A stretch of DNA of 64,000 nucleotides from CAWCVR01 sp963799105 (GTDB lineage Bacteria; Acidobacteriota; Terriglobia; Bryobacterales; Bryobacteraceae): positions 186,001 through 250,000 of the forward strand of contig CAWCVR010000011.1 of assembly GCA_963799105.1 (NCBI GenBank). Reading direction: 5' to 3'. Below, piece by piece: positions 27,468 to 35,280 of this stretch. Numbering within the stretch: position 1 is the first letter of the stretch; each line of letters begins with the position of its first letter. A program made the translations under genes and the position numbers. The notes beneath the pieces are model-generated. The model ran no database searches, was not told the origin of the DNA, and saw only the letters and a program-made list of their open reading frames with translations.

Positions 27468-27884
27468 ATGAAGATCTACTTCGGCTTCACGGTTGCCGGC
27501 GACCGCTCGACCCTGGACGCCGCGCGGCGGATCGTCCAGTGGCTCGAAGACGCGGGCCACGAGGTGCTCACCCGCCACCTGGTGCGCGACGATGCGGGCG
27601 AGCTCGACCGCGCCCTCGCCCCTCGCGCCGTCTACGAGCGCGACATGCGGTGGCTGGCGGAGTGCGACGCGTTCATCGGCGAAGTCTCGGGCTCGTCCTT
27701 CGGCCTGGGTTATGAGGCGGGTTTCGTGCTGGGCGGATCCGGCAAGCGGGCCATCCTGTTTCACCGCGCCGATGCGGCCGGGCGCATCTCGCTGCTCATC
27801 ACCGGCAACGCGCACCCGCGATGCACGGTGGCGCCGTACACGTCCTTCGACGAAATCGCCGCCGTGCTGGTGCGCGAGCTGTAG
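27468..27884 (+). CDS. Nucleoside 2-deoxyribosyltransferase-like protein (DNPH1/Rcl type)
   Basis: Product of 138 residues starting MKIYFGFTVAGDR. The strand-loop 'YFGF(T)' at the start, ERDMRWLAECDAFIGEVSGSSFGLGYEAGF and the Glu in GYEAGF match the 2-deoxyribosyltransferase superfamily, in which that Glu is the nucleophile; the serine-rich SGSSFGLG loop is closer to 2'-deoxynucleoside 5'-phosphate N-hydrolases such as DNPH1. It may clean up abnormal deoxynucleotides. The stop codon TAG lies inside the family 1 palindrome that begins at 27881. Confidence 0.78.
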   Translation: MKIYFGFTVAGDRSTLDAARRIVQWLEDAGHEVLTRHLVRDDAGELDRALAPRAVYERDMRWLAECDAFIGEVSGSSFGLGYEAGFVLGGSGKRAILFHRADAAGRISLLITGNAHPRCTVAPYTSFDEIAAVLVREL

Positions 27885-28004
27885 GGCGGACCCCCTGGTC
27901 CGCGGCCGGCCCCCTGGCCGGCCTCCGGTCAGTGACAGGCACCTGATTCCGCTAGCGAAGAGCGGGACGGGGGCGTCCCGCGCGGACCAGGGGATCCGCC
28001 CCAC
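27881..28004. repeat. Palindromic intergenic element, family 1, copy 4
   Basis: It begins GTAGGGCGGACC; the TAG at 27882-27884 is the stop codon of the preceding gene, so the element supplies the gene end. The right terminus is GGGATCCGCCCCAC. The GCCGGC and GCGGGACG/CGTCCCGC sub-palindromes are present. The ABC gene starts 27 bases beyond. Confidence 0.9.
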
Positions 28005-28030
28005 ACCGCTTCCCCGGCTTACAATCGGAT

Positions 28031-29227
28031 TTGGTCCTCGTTCAGAACGTCTCCAAGCTGTACCGGCTCTACCGGCGCCCGTCCGACCGGCTGCGGGAAC
28101 TGCTGCCGGGATGCCGTCCGCTCCACACCGACTTCTGGGCCCTGCGCGACATCGGCTTCCAGCTCGAAAAGGGCGAGACCCTGGGCCTGGTGGGGCCGAA
28201 CGGATGCGGCAAGAGCACGCTGCTGCAGATCGTCAGCGGCATCCTGCAACCCACCACGGGGCGCGTGGTGGCGCGCGGGCGCATCGCCGCCCTGCTGGAA
28301 CTGGGCGCCGGTTTCAACCCGGAGTTTACCGGCCGCGAAAACGTCTACCTCAACGGCGAGATCATGGGGCTGAGCCGCGCCGAGATCGCCCGGGCCATGC
28401 CCTCCATCGAGGCCTTCGCGGAGATCGGCGAGTTCATCGAACGGCCGGTGAAAGAGTACTCCAGCGGCATGTACGTGCGCCTGGCGTTTTCCACGGCCAT
28501 TCACGTGGACCCCGAAATTCTCATCGTGGACGAAGCCCTGGCGGTGGGCGACGCGGTCTTCGCCAACCGCTGCGTGCGCAAGTTTCAGGAGCTGCGCGAA
28601 CGCGGCATCACGGTGCTGTTCGTCTCTCACGACCTGGGACTGGTGAAGCAGCTCTCCGACCGCGCCATCCTGCTGCTGGGCGGGCGCATCGAAGCCCAGG
28701 GCAGCCCCAGGGACGTGATCAACCGCTACATCGGGCTGGTGCTGGAGCGCCAGGAGCCGAGCAACAAGAAGGGGGACCGGGTGCGCGGCAGCTTCCGCCA
28801 CGGCGATGGCGCGAGCGAGATTCTGGCGATCGAGATCCTCAACGCGGCGGGCGTTGCGGTGGCGTCGGTGGCCTCGGGCGAGCCCGTCACGGTGCGCGTG
28901 CGCTCGCGTTTCACCCGCGCGGTCTCCGACCCCATGGTCGGCATCCTGGTCCGCACGCGCATCGGCATGGACGTCTACGGCACCAATACGCGCATCGAGC
29001 AGACCCCGCTGGGCGATTTCGAAGCCGGCGACCAACTGGAAGTCAACTTCCGCCTGGAGTGCTGGCTCACCCCGCAGCCGTACACCCTGACGGTGGCCAC
29101 GCAGAACGCCGACGGCACCAGCCACGACTGGCTGGACGACGCCCTGGCCTTCGACGTGGTGGATACCCGCGCCGCCGCCGGCGTCGCCAACCTGAGGGCC
29201 GAGGTGCAATGGCGCGTTTCACGGTAA
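28031..29227 (+). CDS. ABC transporter ATP-binding protein, polysaccharide-export (Wzt) type
   Basis: Product of 398 residues. The ATPase domain has Walker A GPNGCGKST (55-63), a signature YSSGM near 145 and Walker B ILIVDEALAVGD. The LLELGAGFNPEFTGRENVYLNG sequence is diagnostic for O-antigen/teichoic acid exporters. After about residue 245 follows a C-terminal beta-sandwich (SEILAIEILNAAGVAVASV) like the Wzt carbohydrate-binding domain that recognises the end of the glycan. The start is a TTG at 28031, chosen because no ATG or GTG lies before QNVSKLYR; this is uncertain. The partner permease (Wzm) is not adjacent, which is unusual. DUF167 gene overlaps its end by 19 bases. Confidence 0.9.
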   Translation: MVLVQNVSKLYRLYRRPSDRLRELLPGCRPLHTDFWALRDIGFQLEKGETLGLVGPNGCGKSTLLQIVSGILQPTTGRVVARGRIAALLELGAGFNPEFTGRENVYLNGEIMGLSRAEIARAMPSIEAFAEIGEFIERPVKEYSSGMYVRLAFSTAIHVDPEILIVDEALAVGDAVFANRCVRKFQELRERGITVLFVSHDLGLVKQLSDRAILLLGGRIEAQGSPRDVINRYIGLVLERQEPSNKKGDRVRGSFRHGDGASEILAIEILNAAGVAVASVASGEPVTVRVRSRFTRAVSDPMVGILVRTRIGMDVYGTNTRIEQTPLGDFEAGDQLEVNFRLECWLTPQPYTLTVATQNADGTSHDWLDDALAFDVVDTRAAAGVANLRAEVQWRVSR

Positions 29228-29466
29228 AGGTGCATCCGCGCGCCAAGCGGTCGGCCTTCGCCGGGCGGCTGGGCGACGCCTGGAAGCTGGACTTGGCCGC
29301 GCCGCCGGTGGACGGCAAAGCCAACGAGGAATGCGTGCGCTATCTCGCCGAATGGGCCGGCGTGGCGCGTTCGCGGGTGCGCATCGTCTCCGGAGCCACC
29401 TCGCGGAGAAAGCTGGTGGAGATCGAAGGCATGGCGCAGGCGGACGCGGAAGCGCGGCTGGGATAG
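29209..29466 (+). CDS. DUF167/YggU family small protein
   Basis: Product of 85 residues with the family signature VKVHPRAKRSAF, APPVDGKANEEC and VRIVSGATSRRKLVEIEG. It is a small cytoplasmic alpha/beta protein of unknown role found in nearly all bacteria. Its ATG at 29209 lies within the end of the ABC ATPase gene (19-base overlap, different frame), which points to coupled translation. After the stop a family 2 hairpin repeat follows immediately. Confidence 0.9.
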   Translation: MARFTVKVHPRAKRSAFAGRLGDAWKLDLAAPPVDGKANEECVRYLAEWAGVARSRVRIVSGATSRRKLVEIEGMAQADAEARLG

Positions 29467-29471
29467 CGCCA

Positions 29472-29591
29472 TGACCGCAAGATACCGTTCCTTTGCACGG
29501 GCCGCTCGCTCACGCTCGCGGTTCTGGTCGGAACCGCGAGCGTGAGCGAGCGGCCCGGCAAAGGCGCCAAATCACACGGTCGAAGACCTGG
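29472..29591. repeat. Hairpin repeat, family 2, copy A
   Basis: A perfect 26-bp inverted repeat (29499-29524 and 29531-29556), starting GGGCCGCTCGCTCACGCTCG, with a 6-base loop. It is flanked by TTCCTTTGCACG on the left and GGCAAAGGCGCCAAATCACA on the right. The same unit occurs twice in tandem, in the opposite orientation, at 46175-46420. It lies between the DUF167 gene and the end of the next minus-strand gene, so it could also terminate transcription from both sides. Confidence 0.85.
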
Positions 29592-29630
29592 ATGCCGCCG
29601 ATGGAAGTTACCCGCACGCGGGCCGGCAAC

Positions 29631-31043
29631 CTACGGCCCGCCCGGCGCCACGCGGAGCAGCCGGCCGTCCGTCCAGCGCAGCACGGCATCGTAGTGCCGG
29701 TCCGCGAGGGATGCGCCGTCCTTGGCCCGCTGCACATCGATCGTCAAATCGTCATAGAACCCCTGCACCAGAAAAAGTAGCCAGTAGTTCCGCGGCGGAA
29801 AGGGATCGTCCACGAAGAACACGTGCGCCCCCCGTGGCAGCGCAGGCTGTACGCGCTTCAATTCCGCGATCATCTCCCGGGTGGGAAGCTGGGCGGAGGA
29901 GAATTCCTCCATGGTCTTCTTCGAGGCGCGCACGTGCAGCGGCGCGAGGCCCAGCGCCACCGCGAGAAACAGCACCGCCGCCGGGATCCGGTTCCCCGCG
30001 GCCTGGCGCAACATCACCAGCGCCGAGGCGGCGTAAAGCGTCCAGCCGAGCATCGGCAGATAGATGAAGCTGCCCGAGTAGTGCGGCAGGAAAATGAAGG
30101 GCAATACGCTGAACAAGACGAAGCACCAGGCAAACATGAGAGGGCGGGAACGCCGCCACACGGCCAAAGCGAGCAGGGCCGCCAGGAACAGGATCGCGTA
30201 GCTATTGCGGAAGAAACGATCGTGGTAAAAGATCAGGCCCAGATACAGACGGAAGGTGCGCAGGTAGCGGATGGCGGTGATGTCCGGCCGGTAGGCGGGA
30301 TTGGTCAGGAAGTTGCCGGGACCGGTCAGTTTTCCGATGACGTAGGGTACGGTCACGAGCGCCGCGATCCACATGCCGAGCGCTTCGCGTCCCAGCCAGC
30401 GGGCCAAGCCGCGAAATCCGCGCTCCGGCGGGTGCCAGATGAGTTCATAGCAGCCCAGGGCCAGCGGCAGAGTGACCGCCATTTCCTTCGAGTCGAGGGC
30501 GGCGATGTAGAGCGCCACCAGCAGCGCCCACTGTCGCGGTTTCAACCTCGCGCCCGTCTGGCGGACACCCAGATAATACTGGAAGGCCGCGAGGTAGAAG
30601 CAGAAACTCAGTAACTCGTAGACGGTGCCGGTGCTGTAGTACAAAGTGACGAACGACGCGTGATAGCCGTCGAGCAGCGCCGCCAGCAGCGCGGCTTCCC
30701 GCGATCCCGTCAACTGCAGGCAGACCCGGTAGAGCAGCGCCAGGTTGCCGAGCAGCAGCGCGAAACAGGCAACCCGGAATGGCAGCGGCGAGAAACCGAA
30801 CAGGCGGTACATGGCGACATAGAAAACACCCCCCATGGGCCGGTACATGCTGCTCCACCAGGCCAGGTTGCCGAGAGCCATGCGCCCGAACGGGAGAGTC
30901 CGGTGGATGGTGAGATTCATGAGGTCGTCCGCGGTGAACCGGGCGTTGAGGCCATTCCCCGCAAACCAGAAGAACCAGGCCAGAAGGAAGGCCCAGGGCC
31001 AGAAGCGGGCGGCGAAGGCGCGCGCCATGTGCCCAGCCGTCAC
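29631..31043 (-). CDS. Polytopic membrane protein, GT-C/PMT-like
   Basis: Product of 470 residues with around ten hydrophobic segments. The first loop has RFTADDLMNLTIHR: the paired Asp residues after the first helix fit the catalytic loop of GT-C glycosyltransferases. MYRPMGGVFYVAMYRLFG and the periplasmic GYHASFVTLYYSTGTVYE are features of uncharacterised acidobacterial relatives. A soluble tail of about 90 residues ends LRVAPGGP. The start GTG at 31043 overlaps the stop of the adh gene as GTGA; an ATG at 31028 is an alternative. It is the third gene of an rpiA-adh-membrane-protein operon. Confidence 0.72.
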   Translation of the reverse strand: MTAGHMARAFAARFWPWAFLLAWFFWFAGNGLNARFTADDLMNLTIHRTLPFGRMALGNLAWWSSMYRPMGGVFYVAMYRLFGFSPLPFRVACFALLLGNLALLYRVCLQLTGSREAALLAALLDGYHASFVTLYYSTGTVYELLSFCFYLAAFQYYLGVRQTGARLKPRQWALLVALYIAALDSKEMAVTLPLALGCYELIWHPPERGFRGLARWLGREALGMWIAALVTVPYVIGKLTGPGNFLTNPAYRPDITAIRYLRTFRLYLGLIFYHDRFFRNSYAILFLAALLALAVWRRSRPLMFAWCFVLFSVLPFIFLPHYSGSFIYLPMLGWTLYAASALVMLRQAAGNRIPAAVLFLAVALGLAPLHVRASKKTMEEFSSAQLPTREMIAELKRVQPALPRGAHVFFVDDPFPPRNYWLLFLVQGFYDDLTIDVQRAKDGASLADRHYDAVLRWTDGRLLRVAPGGP

Positions 31044-32014
31044 GGAACGATCACCGCGGCGCCGTCGATGGCATCGGCCTTCACGGCTTCGAGCGCTTGG
31101 TTAGCTTGCTCCAGCGGAAACACGGTGACCCTGGGCCGCAGCCCGATCTCCGCCGCCGTTTGCAGGAAGTCGCGGGCGTCATGGCGGGTCATGTTGGCGA
31201 CGCTGCGAATCTGGCGCTCGCCCCACAGCAGCTTGTCGTAGTCGAATTGCGGCATGCGGTCCAGGTGAATGGCGTTGATGGCCACCACGCCGCCCTTGCG
31301 CAGGCTGGAGAGCGCGGCGATCACCACGTCGCCCGACGGCGCGAAGGTCACGGCGCGGTCGAGCGGGACGGGCGGCTTCTCGCTCTCGCTTCCCACCCAC
31401 GACGCGCCCAGCGACGCGGCCAGCCGCCGGTGCGACTCCCCGCGCGTGGCTACGTACACCTCGCATTTCCAGGCGCGCAGGATGGCGATGGCCAGGTGCG
31501 CCGACGCGCCGAAACCGAACAGGCCCACGCGCTCGCCCGGTTCCACGCCGGCCACGCGCAGACTGCGGAAGCCGATGATGCCGGCGCACAGCAGCGGCGC
31601 GGCCTGGATGTCGTCGAGCGCGGGCGGCAAAGGGAAGACGAAGTCCCGCCGCGCCACGGCATACTCGGCGTAGCCGCCGTTCACCGTGTAGCCGGTGAAG
31701 GTGGGGGCGTCGCACAAGTTCTCCATATCGTGCCGGCAGTACCAGCAGGCGCCGTCCGTGCCGCCGAGCCAACTCACCCCCACGCGGCCGCCGCCCGCCA
31801 GCTCGCCCACAATCTGGTGTCCGGGAATCAGCGGCCCGCCGCGCGGCGGCAACTCGCCTTCCACCACGTGCAGATCGGTGCGGCACACGCCGCAGGCTTT
31901 CACGCGCAGCAGCACCTGGTCCGGGCCGGGCTCGGGAATGGGCAGGTCTTCCAGGCGCAACGGTTGCCGCGAAACCGGCGCGGGGGAACGAAGCACGGCG
32001 GCGCGCATCGTCAT
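31040..32014 (-). CDS. Zinc-dependent alcohol dehydrogenase, CAD2-like
   Basis: Product of 324 residues of the medium-chain dehydrogenase family. Catalytic zinc residues are in CGVCRTDLHVVEGELP, and structural zinc cysteines in CWYCRHDMENLCDAP. The cofactor loop is GLFGFGASAHLAI, with ATRGESHRRLA after the second strand, suggesting NADP. It would oxidise alcohols or reduce aldehydes in the cytoplasm. The ATG at 32014 overlaps the stop of rpiA as ATGA (another ATG is two codons on), and its own stop overlaps the next gene, so the three genes form a tightly coupled operon. Confidence 0.92.
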   Translation of the reverse strand: MTMRAAVLRSPAPVSRQPLRLEDLPIPEPGPDQVLLRVKACGVCRTDLHVVEGELPPRGGPLIPGHQIVGELAGGGRVGVSWLGGTDGACWYCRHDMENLCDAPTFTGYTVNGGYAEYAVARRDFVFPLPPALDDIQAAPLLCAGIIGFRSLRVAGVEPGERVGLFGFGASAHLAIAILRAWKCEVYVATRGESHRRLAASLGASWVGSESEKPPVPLDRAVTFAPSGDVVIAALSSLRKGGVVAINAIHLDRMPQFDYDKLLWGERQIRSVANMTRHDARDFLQTAAEIGLRPRVTVFPLEQANQALEAVKADAIDGAAVIVP

Positions 32015-32717
32015 GGCCGCTCCTTGAGGACGCGCACGCCCCCAGGGCCGCCCACGATGACTTGCGAGGTCATGCCCAGGAACAAGCCGTGCTCGACCAC
32101 GCCCACGGTGGCGTCCAGGCGCGGCTGCAACTCGCGCGCCGGCGGCACCGAACCGAAACGGCAATCCAGGGTGTAATTGCCCTGATCGGTGACGAACGGC
32201 TGCCCGTCCGCGGCCAGGCGAAGGGTGGCATCTGCGCACCCAGGGATTCCAGGCGCCGGGCGGTGGTCTGCCAGGCGAAGATCACCACCTCGACGGGCAG
32301 CGGCCGGGAGTCCGCGGCCAGCCGATCCACCAGCTTGCTTTCGTCCACCACGATGACCAGCCGAACGGTAGCGGCGGCCACCAGTTTCTCGCGCAGCAGG
32401 GCTCCGCCCAAGCCCTTGATGAGATCGAGCGTTCCCAGTTCCACCTCGTCGGCGCCATCGATGGTGAGCGCGACGCGGCCGCGGTCCGCCAGCGTGGAGA
32501 GCGGAATTCCGAGTCCGCGGGCCAGTCCGGCGGTCTTTTCGGAAGTGGGGATGCCGGTGATGCGCAGCCCCTGGGAGACGCGCCGCGCCAGCGCAGCCAC
32601 CGCGAGCGACGCCGTGGAGCCGCTGCCCAGGCCCACCGTCATGCCGTCCTCGACCAGCGCCGCGGCGGCTTCGGCGGCGGCCAGTTTCCACGGGTTCGGT
32701 TCCGAACGAGCGATCAT
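32011..32717 (-). CDS. rpiA: Ribose-5-phosphate isomerase A, with a one-base frameshift
   Basis: About 235 residues when one missing base near 32233 is restored. It interconverts ribose 5-phosphate and ribulose 5-phosphate in the pentose phosphate pathway. The first frame has LGSGSTASLAV, TIDGADEVELG with the catalytic Asp/Glu region, and KGLGGALLREK. It breaks after RRLESLGA, and the second frame resumes with DATLRLAADGQPFVTDQGNY and GVVEHGLFLGM, both conserved in RpiA. All active-site parts are therefore present. Because the gene is normally essential or nearly so, a sequence error is more likely than a pseudogene. A family 1 palindrome lies 29 bases upstream of the ATG. Confidence 0.93.
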
Positions 32718-32746
32718 GGCTTCTACCTTACCGCGTCGGACGCGGT

Positions 32747-32852
32747 GTGGGGCGGACCCCCTGGTCCGCGCGGGATGCCCCCGTCCCGCTCTTCGCTGCC
32801 AGAATCAAGAGCCGGCCAGGGAGCCGGCTGCGGACGAGGGCGTCCGCCCCAC
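32747..32852. repeat. Palindromic intergenic element, family 1, copy 5
   Basis: It runs from GTGGGGCGGACC to GGGCGTCCGCCCCAC over 106 bases, with GCGGGA and GCCGGC sub-palindromes. It lies upstream of rpiA and about 100 bases after the methyltransferase stop, in the intergenic space between two minus-strand genes. Confidence 0.9.
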
Positions 32853-32860
32853 CGCGGCGC

Positions 32861-32944
32861 AGTCGGCCAGACTGTGGCCGTCCGCAGTCCGTATCTTATT
32901 GAATACACAGCCCTGGCACCGGGAAAGTCGGCCAGACTGTGGCC
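32861..32944. repeat. 19-bp hairpin repeat, two direct copies
   Basis: AGTCGGCCAGACTGTGGCC occurs at 32861-32879 and exactly again at 32926-32944. Each copy contains GGCCA-GACTG-TGGCC, a small hairpin. Between them is an AT-richer TATCTTATTGAATACACAG. The pair lies just downstream of the methyltransferase gene. It could be an operator pair or a short mobile palindrome. Confidence 0.75.
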
Positions 32945-32956
32945 AAGTCCGCTCAC

Positions 32957-33793
32957 CTAACCCCGCAAAGTGCCGTCGCGGAACAGCCAATTCCGGCAGC
33001 CGCACTGCGGGCAGGTGTAGGACTCCATCCCGCCCAGGACGCGGCGGACCGCTCCAGTGTGGCGCAAATAGGCCTCCGAAGCCCCCGAGCCGCACCTCAC
33101 GCACACGTTGATCCAGGGTTCCCGAACGTCCTCGAGCGCCGGCCCGCCGAATTGGAAGGCCCACCCGTAGACACTGAGCCGCGTTCCCAGGGCGCGGTCC
33201 AGGGCGCGCACCGCCCACGCGAGCCAGGCCAGGAAGCGCTCGTTTCCAAACGCGAACAGGGCGATTTTGCGCGGCGGCCGGGCCGTGAAATTGTGGGCGT
33301 TGAGGAACGAGAACGAGCTGAAAAGCAGCGTGGTGGAGCGGTGCCGGAGCGGAGTCCAACTTTCCATCGGGCCGATGACGTCGGCCGGCCGTCGAAAGGC
33401 GTTGACGTGCCCCCCGCCGCGGCCCAGCCAGCGGTAGACGCGATCCGTCAGCGTGCCGGCGTCGGGCACGGAAACGTACGCGATTCCGTCGCGTTTCACG
33501 ACGCGGCCGATCTCGCGCACGGTGCTCTCGAACTCGATGAAATGCTCCAGGCTATGGTTGGCGACGATGGCGTCAAAGCAGCCGCCGCGAAAGGGCAGCC
33601 GCGCCGCATCGGCTCTCACGTAGGCGCCGGAAGCGCCCGCCGGCGGGGCTTCCAGATCCAGGCGAACCACCGGCAGATCGGTTCGGGAGGTCGAGAAACT
33701 GCCCCCGCGCGCTCCCAGGTCGAGCACCAGCGAGCCGGGCGGCAGCCTGCGCAGAATGTCCATCATGGCTGGGAAACGGACCCTACCTATCAT
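32957..33793 (-). CDS. SAM-dependent methyltransferase fused to a C-terminal zinc ribbon
   Basis: Product of 278 residues from the ATG at 33793 (tandem ATGs near 33766 are alternatives). Motif I is LVLDLGARGGSFS, followed by an acidic LDLEAPP, DAARLPFRGGCFDAIVANHSLEHF and the post-motif FESTVREIGRVVKRDG: a class I methyltransferase of the Methyltransf_11 type. The C-terminal 45 residues hold CVRCGSG...CPQCGC, two CxxC pairs that likely bind zinc. The target is unknown; the motif set is common in surface-polysaccharide or lipid clusters. It is divergent from the Rrf2 gene with a 210-base intergenic region. Confidence 0.83.
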   Translation of the reverse strand: MIGRVRFPAMMDILRRLPPGSLVLDLGARGGSFSTSRTDLPVVRLDLEAPPAGASGAYVRADAARLPFRGGCFDAIVANHSLEHFIEFESTVREIGRVVKRDGIAYVSVPDAGTLTDRVYRWLGRGGGHVNAFRRPADVIGPMESWTPLRHRSTTLLFSSFSFLNAHNFTARPPRKIALFAFGNERFLAWLAWAVRALDRALGTRLSVYGWAFQFGGPALEDVREPWINVCVRCGSGASEAYLRHTGAVRRVLGGMESYTCPQCGCRNWLFRDGTLRG

Positions 33794-33935
33794 CGCAGGG
33801 GAAGCGGCGCGAAGAAACCGGCATCCTTTCCGGCCAGAGGTGCGTCTAGTAGGCAGAAACCGGTGTTGCGGATCTGAATTACGTTCCGCCGCGGGCGTCC
33901 GGCTGCCCGGCTGGACATATGCGGAAATAATTGCC

Positions 33936-33964
33936 TTGCGCGCCGGTCCGGTTAATTTTAAGAT
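33936..33964 (+). promoter_or_regulatory. Candidate promoter of the Rrf2 gene
   Basis: TTGCGC (33936-33941), a 17-base spacer and TAAGAT (33959-33964), in an AT-rich patch 40 bases before the ATG. Match to sigma70 is moderate. Confidence 0.4.
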
Positions 33965-33966
33965 AA

Positions 33967-33982
33967 CGGAGTAGCCACTCCG
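33967..33982. promoter_or_regulatory. Dyad at the start of the Rrf2 transcript
   Basis: CGGAGT-AGCC-ACTCCG, a perfect 6-bp inverted repeat with a 4-base centre, just after the -10 box. Rrf2 proteins often repress their own promoter, so this is a plausible operator; a small RNA hairpin is the alternative. Confidence 0.4.
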
Positions 33983-34003
33983 ATATTTCACGGGGGAATC
34001 AGG

Positions 34004-34480
34004 ATGATCTATTCTCGATCCGCTGAGTACGCGATCCGCGCTTTTGTGCATCTGGCGCAGGTGCCGGACGGAAAGTACGCCATGGTGAAGAATATCGCCG
34101 AGACGGAAGAAATTCCCGCCCATTTCCTCGCGAAGATTCTACAGCAACTGGCGCGCAAGGGATTGCTGCGATCCAGCAAGGGTCCGACCGGCGGATTCGC
34201 CCTGCGCATCGAACCCTCCGAGATCCGCCTCCTCGACATCGTCGAGGCGCTGGACGGTTTGGCTCCCTATCAACAGTGCGCCAGCGGCTTGTCGGAATGC
34301 AACGACGACATGCCCTGTTCCATGCACGATAGCTGGGTGACCCTGCGATCGCGTATCATGGATTATCTGGGGAAGAATTCAATCGCCGACCTGGCGAAGG
34401 CGCTGGACCAGAAGAAGAAGTCCCTGGCCCTGGCGAAGCAGCGCAAGAGCAGGCGCGCGGTTGCCGCGAAACGAGCCTGA
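34004..34480 (+). CDS. Rrf2-family transcription regulator, IscR-like with three cysteines
   Basis: Product of 158 residues. The winged helix starts MIYSRSAEYAIRAFVHLAQ, with the recognition region FLAKILQQLARKGLLRSSKGPTGGF. A cysteine cluster C-x6-C-x5-C (CASGLSECNDDMPC) can hold an iron-sulfur cluster, as in IscR/NsrR/RsrR, so the protein probably senses iron-sulfur status, nitric oxide or redox. A lysine-rich tail follows. GGGGGA lies upstream of the ATG. Rrf2 genes usually stand near isc/suf genes; here the next gene, 50 bases on, is clpP. Confidence 0.92.
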   Translation: MIYSRSAEYAIRAFVHLAQVPDGKYAMVKNIAETEEIPAHFLAKILQQLARKGLLRSSKGPTGGFALRIEPSEIRLLDIVEALDGLAPYQQCASGLSECNDDMPCSMHDSWVTLRSRIMDYLGKNSIADLAKALDQKKKSLALAKQRKSRRAVAAKRA

Positions 34481-34530
34481 CAATCCCGGTCCGGGCAGTA
34501 CCGGGCCGCATCATTGAATCCGGAGGCAAG

Positions 34531-35151
34531 ATGGGACAATCCGTCCTTGTGCCCATGGTGGTCGAGCAGACTTCCCGTGGGGAGCGCGCATACGATATTT
34601 ACTCCCGGCTGTTGAAGGAAAACATCATTTTCCTGGGCACGCCCATCGACGACCAGGTGGCCAACCTGATCATCGCCCAGTTGCTGTTTCTGGAAGCCGA
34701 GGACCCGGAGAAGGACATTTCCATCTACATCAACTCGCCCGGAGGATCCATCACGGCCGGTCTGGCGATCCTGGACACCATGGCCTTCATTCGCCCGGAT
34801 ATCGTGACCATCTGCGTCGGGCAGGCCGCTTCCATGGCGGCGGTGCTGCTGGCCAAGGGCGCCAAGGGCAAACGGTTCAGCCTGCCCAATTCGCGGATCA
34901 TGATCCACCAGCCTTCCATGCAAGGGCTGGCGGGGCAGGCCGCCGACATCGACATCTATGCGCGCGAAATCCTGCGCATGCGCGAGATCCTCAACGGCAT
35001 GCTGGCGGATGCCACCGGCCAACCGGTGGACCGCATCGCCAAGGATGTCGACCGCGACTACATCATGGAGCCCGAAGGCGCCGTGCAATACGGCATGATC
35101 GACCGCGTGATCGCCAGCCGCGAGCTGGCCCCCGTGCCCGTAAGAGGCTGA
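34531..35151 (+). CDS. clpP: ATP-dependent Clp protease proteolytic subunit
   Basis: Product of 206 residues, normal for ClpP, the tetradecameric serine protease that works with ClpX or ClpA. The catalytic triad is Ser101 (GQAASMAA), His126 (MIHQPS) and Asp176 (VDRDYIM). The processing-type N-terminus LVPMVVEQTSRGERAYDIYSRLL is canonical. GGAGG stands upstream of the ATG. No clpX or tig gene is adjacent, in contrast to the usual tig-clpP-clpX order. The stop TGA touches the first base of a family 1 palindrome. Confidence 0.96.
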   Translation: MGQSVLVPMVVEQTSRGERAYDIYSRLLKENIIFLGTPIDDQVANLIIAQLLFLEAEDPEKDISIYINSPGGSITAGLAILDTMAFIRPDIVTICVGQAASMAAVLLAKGAKGKRFSLPNSRIMIHQPSMQGLAGQAADIDIYAREILRMREILNGMLADATGQPVDRIAKDVDRDYIMEPEGAVQYGMIDRVIASRELAPVPVRG

Positions 35152-35275
35152 GTGGGGCGGACGCCCCCGTCCGCGGCCGGCCTCCTGGCCGGCTTCTCGC
35201 CGATGGCAAGCACTTGGTTCTGTGAGTGAAGAGCGGGACGTGGGCGTCCCGCGCGGACCAGGGGGTCCGCCCCAC
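35152..35275. repeat. Palindromic intergenic element, family 1, copy 6, between convergent genes
   Basis: It begins on the base after the clpP stop and ends 5 bases before the stop codon of the oppositely oriented M48 protease gene. Terminal arms are GTGGGGCGGACG and GGGGTCCGCCCCAC, with GCCGGC and GCGGGACG/CGTCCCGC inner arms. This position is what a bidirectional terminator would occupy. Confidence 0.92.
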
Positions 35276-35280
35276 CCGGC

